Source: a virus
Virus record (IMG/VR): IMGVR_UViG_3300011113_000476
Location: 1-57,569 of that record
Direction: 5' to 3' (one strand)
Length of the DNA: 57,569 nucleotides
In this document: positions 52,118 to 57,569 of the stretch, in pieces
Numbering within the stretch: the stretch's first letter is position 1
Layout of the letters: the number at the start of each line of letters is the position of its first letter
Notes under the pieces: model-generated
Seen by the model: the letters and a program-made list of their open reading frames with translations, nothing else
Database searches by the model: none
Told to the model about the DNA's origin: nothing
Program-made: the position numbers and the translations under genes

Positions 52118-52694
52118 ATTGTTTACAATTATTAAAATGATATCTTTGCATATTTACTCTACTACTTTTGCCACAATGTGGACAAGTTAGTATTGGGCGT
52201 TTTAAATTTGCTTCGGACATCTTTTTCTTAGTTTCTTCACTGCGAAGAACTCCTCGCATCGAATTACTCATTTTTATTTTTGTTTCTTCGGATGCTTTGT
52301 GACGTACTACCTTCTTCTGTGCAATACTCATTCTTTTACGCTGCTCGTCGGAATATTTTTTGCCTTTATGAGACTCTGACATTTTCTTACGTATAGATTC
52401 TGGTTGCGATCCGCCCATAAGCCCGTCTTCTTCTTTAAGGTTCGCCCACTCATTGGATTCTATTATGTTGTTAGTTTTAGAAAATTCTTTCGCAAATTCT
52501 ACTAGGCTTTCTTTAGTTTCGAATTTCTTGGCCCACGTAGTAGTAACATTATTGCCGTGTTTCTTGACATGACGAGTCCAATAAACACCGGAACCAATAT
52601 AAGTAAACGGATCCCTTATTGTTTTTCCGAAATATTTTAATCCTGTGATATTATGTTGTTTAATATATAGCCACGTAGGCTTATAAATACTCAT
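52107..52694 (-). CDS. Putative GIY-YIG homing endonuclease with NUMOD3 repeats
   Basis: A 195-residue protein. The N-terminal half (TWLYIKQHNITGLKYFGKTI, then TYIGSGVYWTRHVKKHGNN and a WANLKEEDG block) matches the degenerate GIY-YIG region of phage Seg-type enzymes. The second half has repeated DNA-binding NUMOD3-like units (ESIRKKMSESHKGKKYSDEQR, SEETKIKMSNSMRGVLRS, SEETKKKMSEAN), and the end holds a C-P-x-C-G zinc-knuckle (TCPHCGKSSR) with H/C later. Such genes spread between related phages by cutting DNA that lacks them. It is inserted before dihydrofolate reductase and has a structured leader. A GGAG ribosome-binding site lies 12 bases before the ATG. Confidence 0.7.
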   Translation of the reverse strand: MSIYKPTWLYIKQHNITGLKYFGKTIRDPFTYIGSGVYWTRHVKKHGNNVTTTWAKKFETKESLVEFAKEFSKTNNIIESNEWANLKEEDGLMGGSQPESIRKKMSESHKGKKYSDEQRKRMSIAQKKVVRHKASEETKIKMSNSMRGVLRSEETKKKMSEANLKRPILTCPHCGKSSRVNMQRYHFNNCKQYDN

Positions 52695-52710
52695 GCTGTT
52701 GTTTCTCCAA

Positions 52711-52769
52711 TAAACGATAGAGCAGTTGGGAACGCCAATTCCGCGAACTGCACTTTTATTTATCGTTTA
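52711..52769 (-). repeat. Nested inverted repeat in the endonuclease gene leader
   Basis: The outer arms TAAACGATA (52711-52719) and TATCGTTTA (52761-52769) are exact reverse complements. Inside them GCAGTT (52722-52727) pairs with AACTGC (52746-52751), and GGAA (52729-52732) pairs with TTCC (52739-52742). Transcribed leftwards this gives a long two-part hairpin that ends three bases before the GGAG ribosome-binding site of the endonuclease gene. A late-type GATAAATA (52764-52757) lies in the same region, so promoter and hairpin may be alternatives. It could be a terminator of the upstream genes or a translation control element. Confidence 0.5.
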
Positions 52770-52778
52770 AGTGACTTT

Positions 52779-53117
52779 TTACAGCTTACTCAATAACCTG
52801 TCTGTTTCTGGTTGTACTGTTTTTTCTACTAGATCGATGTCTACAAAAAAATCTACATTGTCTATGTATAGATCTAATTCTTCTAGTCTGCTAGAAACAT
52901 GTTTTTCTATTTCGTCGGGATCGGCGCCTTCGGCTATCAGTCTTTTAATATCCACTGTGACCATAGTGCCATCTTTAAGATATACCATAAGTTTTTCTAA
53001 AACATGTATAGGTACTTCTTTTTTCTCGACTTCTTTAAGTATGTTTCTCCAAGCAGTTTTTGTATTTAAATTAAGCTTCTTTGGCTTTGACTGTTTTTTT
53101 GGATTTTGTTGTGCCAT
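52779..53117 (-). CDS. Small unknown phage protein (112 residues)
   Basis: A soluble protein with a basic N-terminus (MAQQNPKKQSKPKKLNLNTK) and an acidic end (YIDNVDFFVDIDLVEKTVQ). The middle contains WRNILKEVEKKEVPIHVLEKL and KDGTMVTVDIKRLIAEGADP, which looks like a beta-hairpin followed by helices. I have no family for it. Its start lies 47 bases inside the end of the upstream gene, and the last gene before the endonuclease leader is this one. Similar overlap and order recur in marine T4-like phages as I recall, with no known function. Confidence 0.6.
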   Translation of the reverse strand: MAQQNPKKQSKPKKLNLNTKTAWRNILKEVEKKEVPIHVLEKLMVYLKDGTMVTVDIKRLIAEGADPDEIEKHVSSRLEELDLYIDNVDFFVDIDLVEKTVQPETDRLLSKL

Positions 53118-53757
53118 TTTTTGCTGCGGGACCGTTAAGTTTTAATGCTTCTTCTTGCAAACGAGCTGCTTCTGCTAACAATGCTTTGGCGTCCGATTGC
53201 AGCTTCTGTGCTTGAGCTAGACGTTGTGTGGCAAGGTCTTCGTCTGACAGCACATCATTAATACTTATGTTATTTGTAATCTGAGCAGGAGTACTGCGAG
53301 ATTCGCGCGGTGCTCGCACTTCGCCAGGTTCCAAGCCTTCGCGTACACGACGTTTGTTTATCATACCAGAATTTTTATCTAAATCAGCCAGGGCCTTGAC
53401 AGCTTCTTCGCCTTGTGACAACTTTGATAAAATTGAATTAAGTTCATCTAATCTTACAGTGCTTTTAGCATTTGGTGTAACGATAACTTGATTAGTCGGT
53501 ACTTTTTTAATCATGCCTTCTTTGTGTAAAGTTTCTAATGCATTGTTGCCATCTTGTAGTGTGTATCTAAATAGATAATCACTGAACTCTTTGGCCTGTT
53601 GTCCAGAATCGCTTTCCAGCGCAGTCATTACATCGTCATGGATATGACGGGGCAATGTATCAGGATATATGACCAAACACATATGCTCTTCTCCTGGTAC
53701 TGTTTTAAATAAAATAACACATTTTTTATTACTGTGTTTACCTACATGTTTAATCAT
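53071..53757 (-). CDS. Conserved phage protein with coiled-coil tail (228 residues)
   Basis: The N-terminal 95 residues (KKCVILFKTVPGEEHMCLVIY, then PDTLPRHIHDDVM and KEGMIKKVPTNQVIVTP) are folded and look strongly conserved. Residues about 165-210 form an Ala/Gln/Leu-rich coiled coil (LATQRLAQAQKLQSDAKALLAE), and the end is Lys-rich (KSKKTVKAKEA). I recall related unnamed proteins in marine T4-like phages. The design suggests a globular domain linked to an oligomerising helix, perhaps a structural assembly or DNA-linked factor; neither is shown. It starts nine bases after the next upstream gene. Confidence 0.65.
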   Translation of the reverse strand: MIKHVGKHSNKKCVILFKTVPGEEHMCLVIYPDTLPRHIHDDVMTALESDSGQQAKEFSDYLFRYTLQDGNNALETLHKEGMIKKVPTNQVIVTPNAKSTVRLDELNSILSKLSQGEEAVKALADLDKNSGMINKRRVREGLEPGEVRAPRESRSTPAQITNNISINDVLSDEDLATQRLAQAQKLQSDAKALLAEAARLQEEALKLNGPAAKNGTTKSKKTVKAKEA

Positions 53758-53766
53758 AATAAATCC

Positions 53767-53973
53767 TTATTGATTGGGGGTTTCTGTAGCGGCTGGCGCT
53801 GGTGCAATAACATTCAGATCGACTAAAAAGGCATATAGTGCCTGATATGCTGATCCGATTTCCGTAAATTCTTCAGGCCTGAATGCACCACGACTGCTGG
53901 CCAACTGCATACTAGATAAAATTGTAAGAAGTTCTTTAGAAGGAACTTGGACTTGTTTAGACTCAGTGCTCAT
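53767..53973 (-). CDS. Small unknown protein (68 residues)
   Basis: A short soluble protein beginning MSTESKQVQVPSKELLTILS with ASSRGAFRPEEFTEIGSAYQ and ending in an Ala/Pro-rich stretch. Probably helical, with a conserved-looking centre. The ATG has a good CGGAG ribosome-binding site directly after the palindrome at 53982-54017, so that palindrome forms part of its leader. It is nine bases before the 228-residue gene and probably co-expressed with it. Function unknown. Confidence 0.55.
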   Translation of the reverse strand: MSTESKQVQVPSKELLTILSSMQLASSRGAFRPEEFTEIGSAYQALYAFLVDLNVIAPAPAATETPNQ

Positions 53974-53981
53974 TACTACTC

Positions 53982-54017
53982 CGATGATATACAGTTATTT
54001 AACCTAGTATATCATCG
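53982..54017 (-). repeat. 11-bp inverted repeat before the 68-residue gene
   Basis: CGATGATATAC (53982-53992) and GTATATCATCG (54007-54017) are exact reverse complements with a 14-base loop, in a 76-base gap between two leftward genes. On the plus strand a T-rich stretch follows; on the minus strand it is followed by the GGAG site and ATG of the 68-residue gene. It could be an operator, an attenuator or a terminator reading rightwards. No convincing -35/-10 pair is visible beside it, though TATACT occurs in the loop. Confidence 0.45.
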
Positions 54018-54049
54018 AAGAAATTTTTTAGATTTAACCAGAGATATGG

Positions 54050-54322
54050 TTATTGTTGATAAACATTAAAGGAGTCTATCATCAGCATAAAATAACTGGC
54101 TTCGCTTTTGATTTCAAAAGCAGCACATTTACACAAAGTATTTTTATCGTCGTAAAAATCACCAAACCAAAATCTGCCGATTAGATTTTCGTAGATCCAA
54201 TCGGTGATATTTTTTTCACTGGTACGTAAATCGAAATGTACTTTTTCAAAATGCGGAGGACAATGGTCCGTCCTTCGCAGCCCGAACACATTCAAAGGAT
54301 TGATTTCACCGTACTTTAGCAT
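54050..54322 (-). CDS. Small protein of the same general type as the LKW proteins (90 residues)
   Basis: I choose ATG 54322 (MLKYGEINPLNVFGLRRTDH) over an upstream start at 54388, which would overlap the previous gene by 83 bases instead of 17. The protein has CPPHFEKVHFDL, then ITDWIYENLIGRFWFGDFY and AAFEIKSEASYFMLMIDSF. The order of W-I-Y-E-N-L-x-G-R-F-W helix, then a beta hairpin and an F-E-x-K-x-x-A-x-x-F end, parallels the 99-residue protein at 55522-55821 (DWAYQHCQGEF, YIFEDKRDATLFALKW). Probably paralogues. Function unknown. Confidence 0.55.
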   Translation of the reverse strand: MLKYGEINPLNVFGLRRTDHCPPHFEKVHFDLRTSEKNITDWIYENLIGRFWFGDFYDDKNTLCKCAAFEIKSEASYFMLMIDSFNVYQQ

Positions 54323-54776
54323 CAGTTTGATCCGCACATAGTTTACACACCAATTGAAACTGTTCGTAGGCTGCTCGCACACTTGCATGTTTCATCAATT
54401 TGTCGGCTTCTTCTTGTAGTGCCTTTAGTCCTGCTTCGGCAATATCGCGAGCACTATCGATATGTAAGGTAGCCAAATCATCGCCGAACTCTTTGGCAAG
54501 TTTATTCCATGCCTTGCGCTGTCCTTCTGTAACTAGTGTTCGTTGTGGGCGTAACTCGCTGGCTTTACGAACAGCTTGACTCATTGCATCTTCAGCAACA
54601 CGGGCCGCAGCAATTAGGGCCGCATAGTTAGGGTCAATATTATATCGCCGGCTTTGTCCGCCTGGGTAACACATAACAATATGATTACCTTTTGGAAAGC
54701 CATCCAACAACATCTGATCGTATTCGTACACAGGTTTATACCTGCGTCCAACTTTTTCGTAGAAAATCTTTTTCAT
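54306..54776 (-). CDS. Conserved phage protein of unknown function (156 residues)
   Basis: Well conserved in appearance: MKKIFYEKVGRRYKPVYEYD, PKGNHIVMCYPGGQSRRYNID and AALIAAARVAEDAMSQAV, then SELRPQRTLVTEGQRKAWNKL. I recall near relatives in marine T4-like phages, always unnamed. It starts with a small beta domain and continues in long helices. No enzyme motif seen. Its ATG overlaps the stop of the 75-residue gene by four bases, so these genes form one unit with the neighbours on both sides. Confidence 0.65.
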   Translation of the reverse strand: MKKIFYEKVGRRYKPVYEYDQMLLDGFPKGNHIVMCYPGGQSRRYNIDPNYAALIAAARVAEDAMSQAVRKASELRPQRTLVTEGQRKAWNKLAKEFGDDLATLHIDSARDIAEAGLKALQEEADKLMKHASVRAAYEQFQLVCKLCADQTDAKVR

Positions 54777-55000
54777 TCAAATTGCTTAATTACTGTAGTC
54801 AATGCTTCAATTACACGAATGTTGATAGCAACATCTTCGGGGTGTAACCACTGACCGCCAGGGTTGGTGTCTGTTCGGGGATTCTTTTTCCACTCACTGA
54901 GTTCTTTTTTAAGAAAGCTACGATACTCTTTTAAGTTTAACAAAGTAATACGATCCGCAGCATCACCGTCTAGTGTAATAGGTCCAACTCTTTTGCTCAT
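54773..55000 (-). CDS. Conserved small phage protein (75 residues)
   Basis: A short protein with KRVGPITLDGDAADRITLLN, EYRSFLKKELSEWKKNPR and GGQWLHPEDVAINIRVIEAL. The helical tail and the H-P-E-D-V block look conserved, and I recall similar unnamed marine-phage proteins. It ends with the coupled start of the 156-residue gene (four-base overlap). ATG 55000 is about 20 bases after the preceding small gene ends. Function unknown. Confidence 0.6.
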   Translation of the reverse strand: MSKRVGPITLDGDAADRITLLNLKEYRSFLKKELSEWKKNPRTDTNPGGQWLHPEDVAINIRVIEALTTVIKQFE

Positions 55001-55020
55001 AGTTTACTCGCTAAATTATT

Positions 55021-55200
55021 TTACAGAAACTCTTTGTCGTCTTCGTCTCGATAACGAGGAAGGCGATTCTTGTTTGATTTTTTATTGTTTAAATTTTTAT
55101 TCGACTTTTTATAAAAGTCATCTTCTGTCGCTCGATGTTTTTTGTTATAAAATTCATCTTCATCCATCGCATCGCGAAGATCAATTTTCATTCTTTTCAT
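55021..55200 (-). CDS. Small charged protein (59 residues)
   Basis: A frame of 60 codons from ATG 55200 to TAA 55023-55021: MKRMKIDLRDAMDEDEFYNK, two E/D-D-x-F-Y-x-K units (DEDEFYNKKH, TEDDFYKKS), an Asn/Lys-rich linker, and RYRDEDDKEFL at the end. It overlaps the end of the 98-residue gene by 20 bases and fills an otherwise unexplained 180-base gap. Probably disordered. The repeat-like EFY/DFY units and the operon position support it being a gene. Function unknown. Confidence 0.5.
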   Translation of the reverse strand: MKRMKIDLRDAMDEDEFYNKKHRATEDDFYKKSNKNLNNKKSNKNRLPRYRDEDDKEFL

Positions 55201-55477
55201 TTGGTGGAATTCCGTTACTATGCTTGTCGGTGACTTTGTCGGTGTCTTGATAAAACCTTTTCTCTTGAATTGTCAATTTATCTTTATGTGTTTTTCGAGG
55301 ATTGCCGCAAAGATAACATTCTGGGTTACCACAATCCATGGCATGTTTTTTATGCAATCGATGTGGTTCTGTGACTGGAGCACCGTGTTCTTTAGCAATC
55401 TTGGTCTGTTTTTTTACAGCATTTTCATCTTCGAATCTACGTTTACTGTTTTTGAGTTTGTCTTGTTCGTGACTCAT
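55181..55477 (-). CDS. Small Cys-containing conserved phage protein (98 residues)
   Basis: I use ATG 55477 (MSHEQDKLKNSKRRFEDENA); a GTG at 55492 would add five residues. The recognisable block is AMDCGNPECYLCGNPRKTHK with three Cys (C-x4-C-x2-C), a possible zinc knuckle if His residues before it (HRLHKKHAMDC) take part, followed by LTIQEKRFYQD. Very basic N-terminus. I recall this block in marine T4-like phages. A nucleic-acid or protein-binding role fits, without proof. It ends with the coupled 59-residue gene. Confidence 0.6.
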   Translation of the reverse strand: MSHEQDKLKNSKRRFEDENAVKKQTKIAKEHGAPVTEPHRLHKKHAMDCGNPECYLCGNPRKTHKDKLTIQEKRFYQDTDKVTDKHSNGIPPNEKNEN

Positions 55478-55521
55478 ATATACCTTCGACACACTAACAA
55501 TATTTACGTCTTAGTAAGATA

Positions 55522-55821
55522 TTACAACCATTTCAACGCAAATAATGTAGCATCCCTTTTATCTTCAAAAATATAGCGACCACCAAAATTTCCAAAATGT
55601 TCGAATTCTCCCTGGCAGTGTTGATACGCCCAGTCTACAATGTCTGACGATTTATATCGACTATCAAATGGCGGAAGATCCACAATAGACCAACCGCAAT
55701 TAGACAACTGCTCTACTAGAATATCAAAGTCGATTTCTTTGTCTATATCTTCTGCTATTTTATTCATAATATCGCCTACAATATCTTTTGGAACTGTAGT
55801 AACGTTTTTATGCGTGAGCAT
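55522..55821 (-). CDS. Small LKW-ending protein (99 residues)
   Basis: Read from ATG 55821 (MLTHKNVTTVPKDIVGDIMN), which overlaps the metallopeptidase stop by 14 bases; an upstream start would run 117 bases deeper into that gene. It has VEQLSNCGWSIVDLPPFDSR, IVDWAYQHCQGEFEHFGNFG and GRYIFEDKRDATLFALKWL. The end (YIFEDKRDATLFALKWL) matches the end of the 97-residue protein at 57163-57456 (YIYLAGPKQLELFTLKWL). Probably an alpha/beta sandwich binding a phage partner. Function unknown. Its coupling to the metallopeptidase suggests a common purpose. Confidence 0.6.
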   Translation of the reverse strand: MLTHKNVTTVPKDIVGDIMNKIAEDIDKEIDFDILVEQLSNCGWSIVDLPPFDSRYKSSDIVDWAYQHCQGEFEHFGNFGGRYIFEDKRDATLFALKWL

Positions 55822-57100
55822 GTTTCTTTGCCTCTTCGTAATGAGCCCAAACACCAAACTCAGGTTCTGCATCAGGGTTGCCTTTAATAACCCAAACAGT
55901 ATCACAGTAATCTTGCACACTGGCAGGATCCCAACCAAAGAAGCAAAAGTCAGTAAACATAATCAGCTTCTTAGGTTCAATGTCATTGTCTTTGAGCCAT
56001 TCCCATACACAATGAGGATCAGTACCACCACCGCCTCCGGGGGTATAACTAGTAATATCCGACATGTTATCACTGGTAAATTCTTCAGGATTGTATACTG
56101 CGGTATCCCAAGTAATAACACGAATCTTATATTCGTCATAAGATTCCATGATACCTTTAACTTCGCTCAGAAAGTCTTTAAGATCCTTTTCGCTGATAGA
56201 GCCTGATGTATCAATGGCAACACAGACATCAATTTGAGTGCCTGGCTTCATGCCTGGCATGACTGCATCCATGTGCCAGCCACGACGGTTAGGGCGCATC
56301 CAGCTAAAGTCATCTTTTACAGTGCTTTGGATTTGTTGTTGCAACAGTTCACGCCAGTTCACAACGGGCTTGGTCAGATCCTTAATAAGACGTTTGACAC
56401 CACCCGGCAAGTTTCCTGTGCCTACAGCCTGTGCAGCCTGCAACAGTGCTTCACGAATCTCGTCCTTGATCTGTCGCTTTTCTTCTTCACTGAGACGAGG
56501 ACGACCTTTGCCTTTTTTATCACCGTCTTCGCCATCTCCGTCGGATTGCTCGTCGCCGTCCATGTGCTCGTCCAACACTTGCTGAACTAGATCACTGATG
56601 TCGATCTTTTCTGCTTTGTCATAAAGGTCGTCGTAGACTTCTTCAGCACTCCAGCCTTTGTATTTTGGATCGTAGAGGCAAGGGGTAATCTTGTCACCAA
56701 TCTTTTGTTCGATAAGATCACTGTTTACGCAAAAGTCTGCGGCGCAGTTAAACAGTCGGCGGTCACGAAAATCTCCAGTGCGGCCGATATGATCATAGAC
56801 ATTGTGCAAAACTTCATGCCCAAAAAGAAACTCAACTTCTTTAGGCTTGAGTTTGTTTACGAATTCAGTATTGTAATAGAAATTGCGACCATCTGTAGCC
56901 GCAGTGCCCAGCCAGCTATCAGCATTAACTAGTTTCAAACGAGTTGCAAGATTGCCAAAAAATGGAGCACGAAGGAGCAGACCAATCCGAGCCGTAACAA
57001 GTTTTTCACGCACTGCGGCGTCCAGCCGGGGGTCTGTATGCTCGGTCAAACGACCTGCAAGTTTATGTTCTGATTTCTTTTCGCTAGAAGTAGTAGCCAT
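55808..57100 (-). CDS. vWA-domain putative metallopeptidase (DUF2201-like)
   Basis: A 430-residue protein. The N-terminal part has a zinc-peptidase motif H95-E-V-L-H99-x4-H104 (FGHEVLHNVYDHIGR), then NCAADFCVNSDLI as in DUF2201 proteins. A charged linker (residues about 170-215) leads to a von Willebrand A domain with DxSxS metal site D297-S299-S301 (AIDTSGSISEKD), TPGGGGGTDP and MFTDFCFFGWDP. Such proteins usually work with a MoxR-type AAA+ ATPase as a chaperone or metal-insertion pair. In T4-like phages the role is unknown. AAGGAG lies before the ATG, behind a consensus promoter. Confidence 0.85.
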   Translation of the reverse strand: MATTSSEKKSEHKLAGRLTEHTDPRLDAAVREKLVTARIGLLLRAPFFGNLATRLKLVNADSWLGTAATDGRNFYYNTEFVNKLKPKEVEFLFGHEVLHNVYDHIGRTGDFRDRRLFNCAADFCVNSDLIEQKIGDKITPCLYDPKYKGWSAEEVYDDLYDKAEKIDISDLVQQVLDEHMDGDEQSDGDGEDGDKKGKGRPRLSEEEKRQIKDEIREALLQAAQAVGTGNLPGGVKRLIKDLTKPVVNWRELLQQQIQSTVKDDFSWMRPNRRGWHMDAVMPGMKPGTQIDVCVAIDTSGSISEKDLKDFLSEVKGIMESYDEYKIRVITWDTAVYNPEEFTSDNMSDITSYTPGGGGGTDPHCVWEWLKDNDIEPKKLIMFTDFCFFGWDPASVQDYCDTVWVIKGNPDAEPEFGVWAHYEEAKKHAHA

Positions 57101-57124
57101 TTAGTGCTCCTTGTTTATGTGTAT

Positions 57125-57153
57125 ATTATAATTGAAAATGGATTTATTGTCAA
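57125..57153 (-). promoter_or_regulatory. Consensus sigma70 promoter of the metallopeptidase gene
   Basis: Read on the minus strand: TTGACA (57153-57148), exactly 17 bases, TATAAT (57130-57125). All 12 consensus bases match at the ideal spacing. It lies in the 62-base gap between the 97-residue gene and the metallopeptidase ATG (57100), with AAGGAG between. This suggests strong early transcription by unmodified host polymerase for the small-protein run downstream. Confidence 0.8.
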
Positions 57154-57162
57154 AAGTAATTT

Positions 57163-57456
57163 TTATAACCATTTTAATGTAAACAATTCTAACTGCTTTG
57201 GTCCTGCCAGATAAATGTAGCAGTAATTAAACTTTTCATCGTAATGCCATGCCCACTCTACGGACCCTACGTTATCCTGTCCAAGTGATAAAAAGATTTC
57301 TCGCTCACAGCTCGGGCCCCATGTTTCCCAACACCATTGTCGCACTTGACAGAAATCTTGGAATTTAGTTGGTTTAGCACCGTTTACCAAAACTCTATAT
57401 TTTAAACGGTTGAGCCCTTTATGTCTACCGTCTAATTTTTCTAATGAAAGTTTCAT
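57163..57456 (-). CDS. Small LKW-ending protein (97 residues)
   Basis: A soluble protein: MKLSLEKLDGRHKGLNRLKY, FQDFCQVRQWCWETWGPSCE and YIYLAGPKQLELFTLKWL. The C-terminal block resembles the ends of the proteins at 55522-55821 and 49823-50065, so it belongs to a small phage family of this window. The middle is Trp- and Cys-rich (QWCWETWGPSCE). Function unknown. ATG 57456 has no clear Shine-Dalgarno sequence; a GGGAGG/CCTCCC stem lies nine bases upstream of the ATG. Confidence 0.6.
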   Translation of the reverse strand: MKLSLEKLDGRHKGLNRLKYRVLVNGAKPTKFQDFCQVRQWCWETWGPSCEREIFLSLGQDNVGSVEWAWHYDEKFNYCYIYLAGPKQLELFTLKWL

Positions 57457-57464
57457 AATAAATA

Positions 57465-57503
57465 GGGAGGACTTACGGTGAAAGGAGTAAAGCCCTGCCT
57501 CCC
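57465..57503 (-). terminator. Possible stem-loop after the right-edge gene
   Basis: GGGAGG (57465-57470) and CCTCCC (57498-57503) are reverse complements around a 27-base loop whose CTTAC and GTAAAG parts may also pair. Reading leftwards it lies seven bases after the stop of the partial gene and is followed by TATTTATT, not a clean T-run. Terminator or leader structure of the 97-residue gene; weak. Confidence 0.3.
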
Positions 57504-57510
57504 TTGAATT

Positions 57511-57569
57511 TTACTTTTGGCTAGCAGCCACAATATACTTGCCGAAACGCTTATGGAATTCGTCAAAGT
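57511..57569 (-). CDS. C-terminal end of a gene cut by the window edge
   Basis: The last 18 codons, FDEFHKRFGKYIVAASQK, end at TAA 57513-57511 on the minus strand. A reading frame of this length could occur by chance, but the orientation and the position upstream of the metallopeptidase run fit a real gene. vWA proteins commonly lie beside a MoxR-type ATPase gene, so that is one candidate, but nothing in 18 residues identifies it. Confidence 0.4.
   Translation of the reverse strand, partial: FDEFHKRFGKYIVAASQK

Noticed and set aside
52680-52690. TATAAATA on the plus strand near 52685
   Set aside because: It falls within the first codons of the minus-strand endonuclease gene and no plus-strand gene follows.
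57457-57464. AATAAATA-type box on the plus strand near the right edge
   Set aside because: All genes here read leftwards, so a rightward late promoter has no target in the window.
27281-57569. tRNA genes, CRISPR arrays or insertion sequences in the gaps
   Set aside because: Every gap is under about 90 bases once the small genes are placed; none shows a tRNA-like cloverleaf, repeat array or transposase.

Overview
The window is about 57.6 kb of AT-rich, almost gapless DNA that reads as part of a T4-superfamily myovirus genome of the kind found in marine phages and marine viral metagenomes. The evidence is the baseplate gene order (tail-tube/baseplate protein, gp53, hub, gp5-like needle, gp25, gp6), T4-type nucleotide genes (thymidylate synthase, dihydrofolate reductase, dCMP deaminase), a homing-endonuclease gene, a vWA metallopeptidase and many small conserved phage proteins. 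The host cannot be told from the sequence, and I saw no tRNA, rRNA, CRISPR array or insertion sequence.

Region 1 (1-27280, + strand) holds virion genes. A 5'-truncated tail-tube cap/initiator-like protein is followed by gp53-, gp27-, gp5-, gp25- and gp6-like baseplate proteins. Next come a giant 4673-residue protein with YHYH-like, FG-GAP-propeller-like and chitin-binding-like segments, then a short paralogue pair and two fibre-like proteins. T4-late-type AT boxes precede several of these genes. A perfect 18-bp hairpin with a GTAA loop closes the region, and a possible sigma70 promoter is embedded in it.

Region 2 (27343-47774, + strand) is a tightly packed accessory cassette, mostly joined by ATGA/GTGA stop-start overlaps. 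It begins with glycosyltransferase-like proteins and an SGNH-like protein. Six tandem radical SAM enzymes follow, each with an N-terminal Cys-rich twitch/SPASM-like module, and a TEK-motif glycosyltransferase-like gene sits among them. Then come an unknown 366-residue protein, a 33-residue basic peptide and a NodU/CmcH-type carbamoyltransferase. After these is a putative sulfation set: an APS-kinase/nucleotidylyltransferase fusion and a DUF2061 membrane protein between two paralogous sulfotransferase-like proteins. The cassette ends with dCMP deaminase, a multi-unit relative of one of the DxD proteins, and a putative ADP-ribosyltransferase-fold protein with a capsid-targeting-like N-terminus. 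I infer an operon that builds and decorates a glycan or small molecule, or modifies a protein; the substrate is unknown.

Region 3 (47767-57569, - strand, convergent with region 2) reads leftwards. In transcription order it holds the last codons of an unknown gene, a small LKW-ending protein, the vWA/HExxH metallopeptidase behind a consensus TTGACA-17-TATAAT promoter, a run of small conserved phage proteins, a GIY-YIG/NUMOD3-like endonuclease gene with a structured leader, dihydrofolate reductase, thymidylate synthase behind its own TTGACA-17-TATACT promoter, an SGNH hydrolase, a short LKW-like protein, an NAD-dependent sugar epimerase and a DegT aminotransferase. The last two probably feed an amino-sugar nucleotide into the chemistry of region 2.
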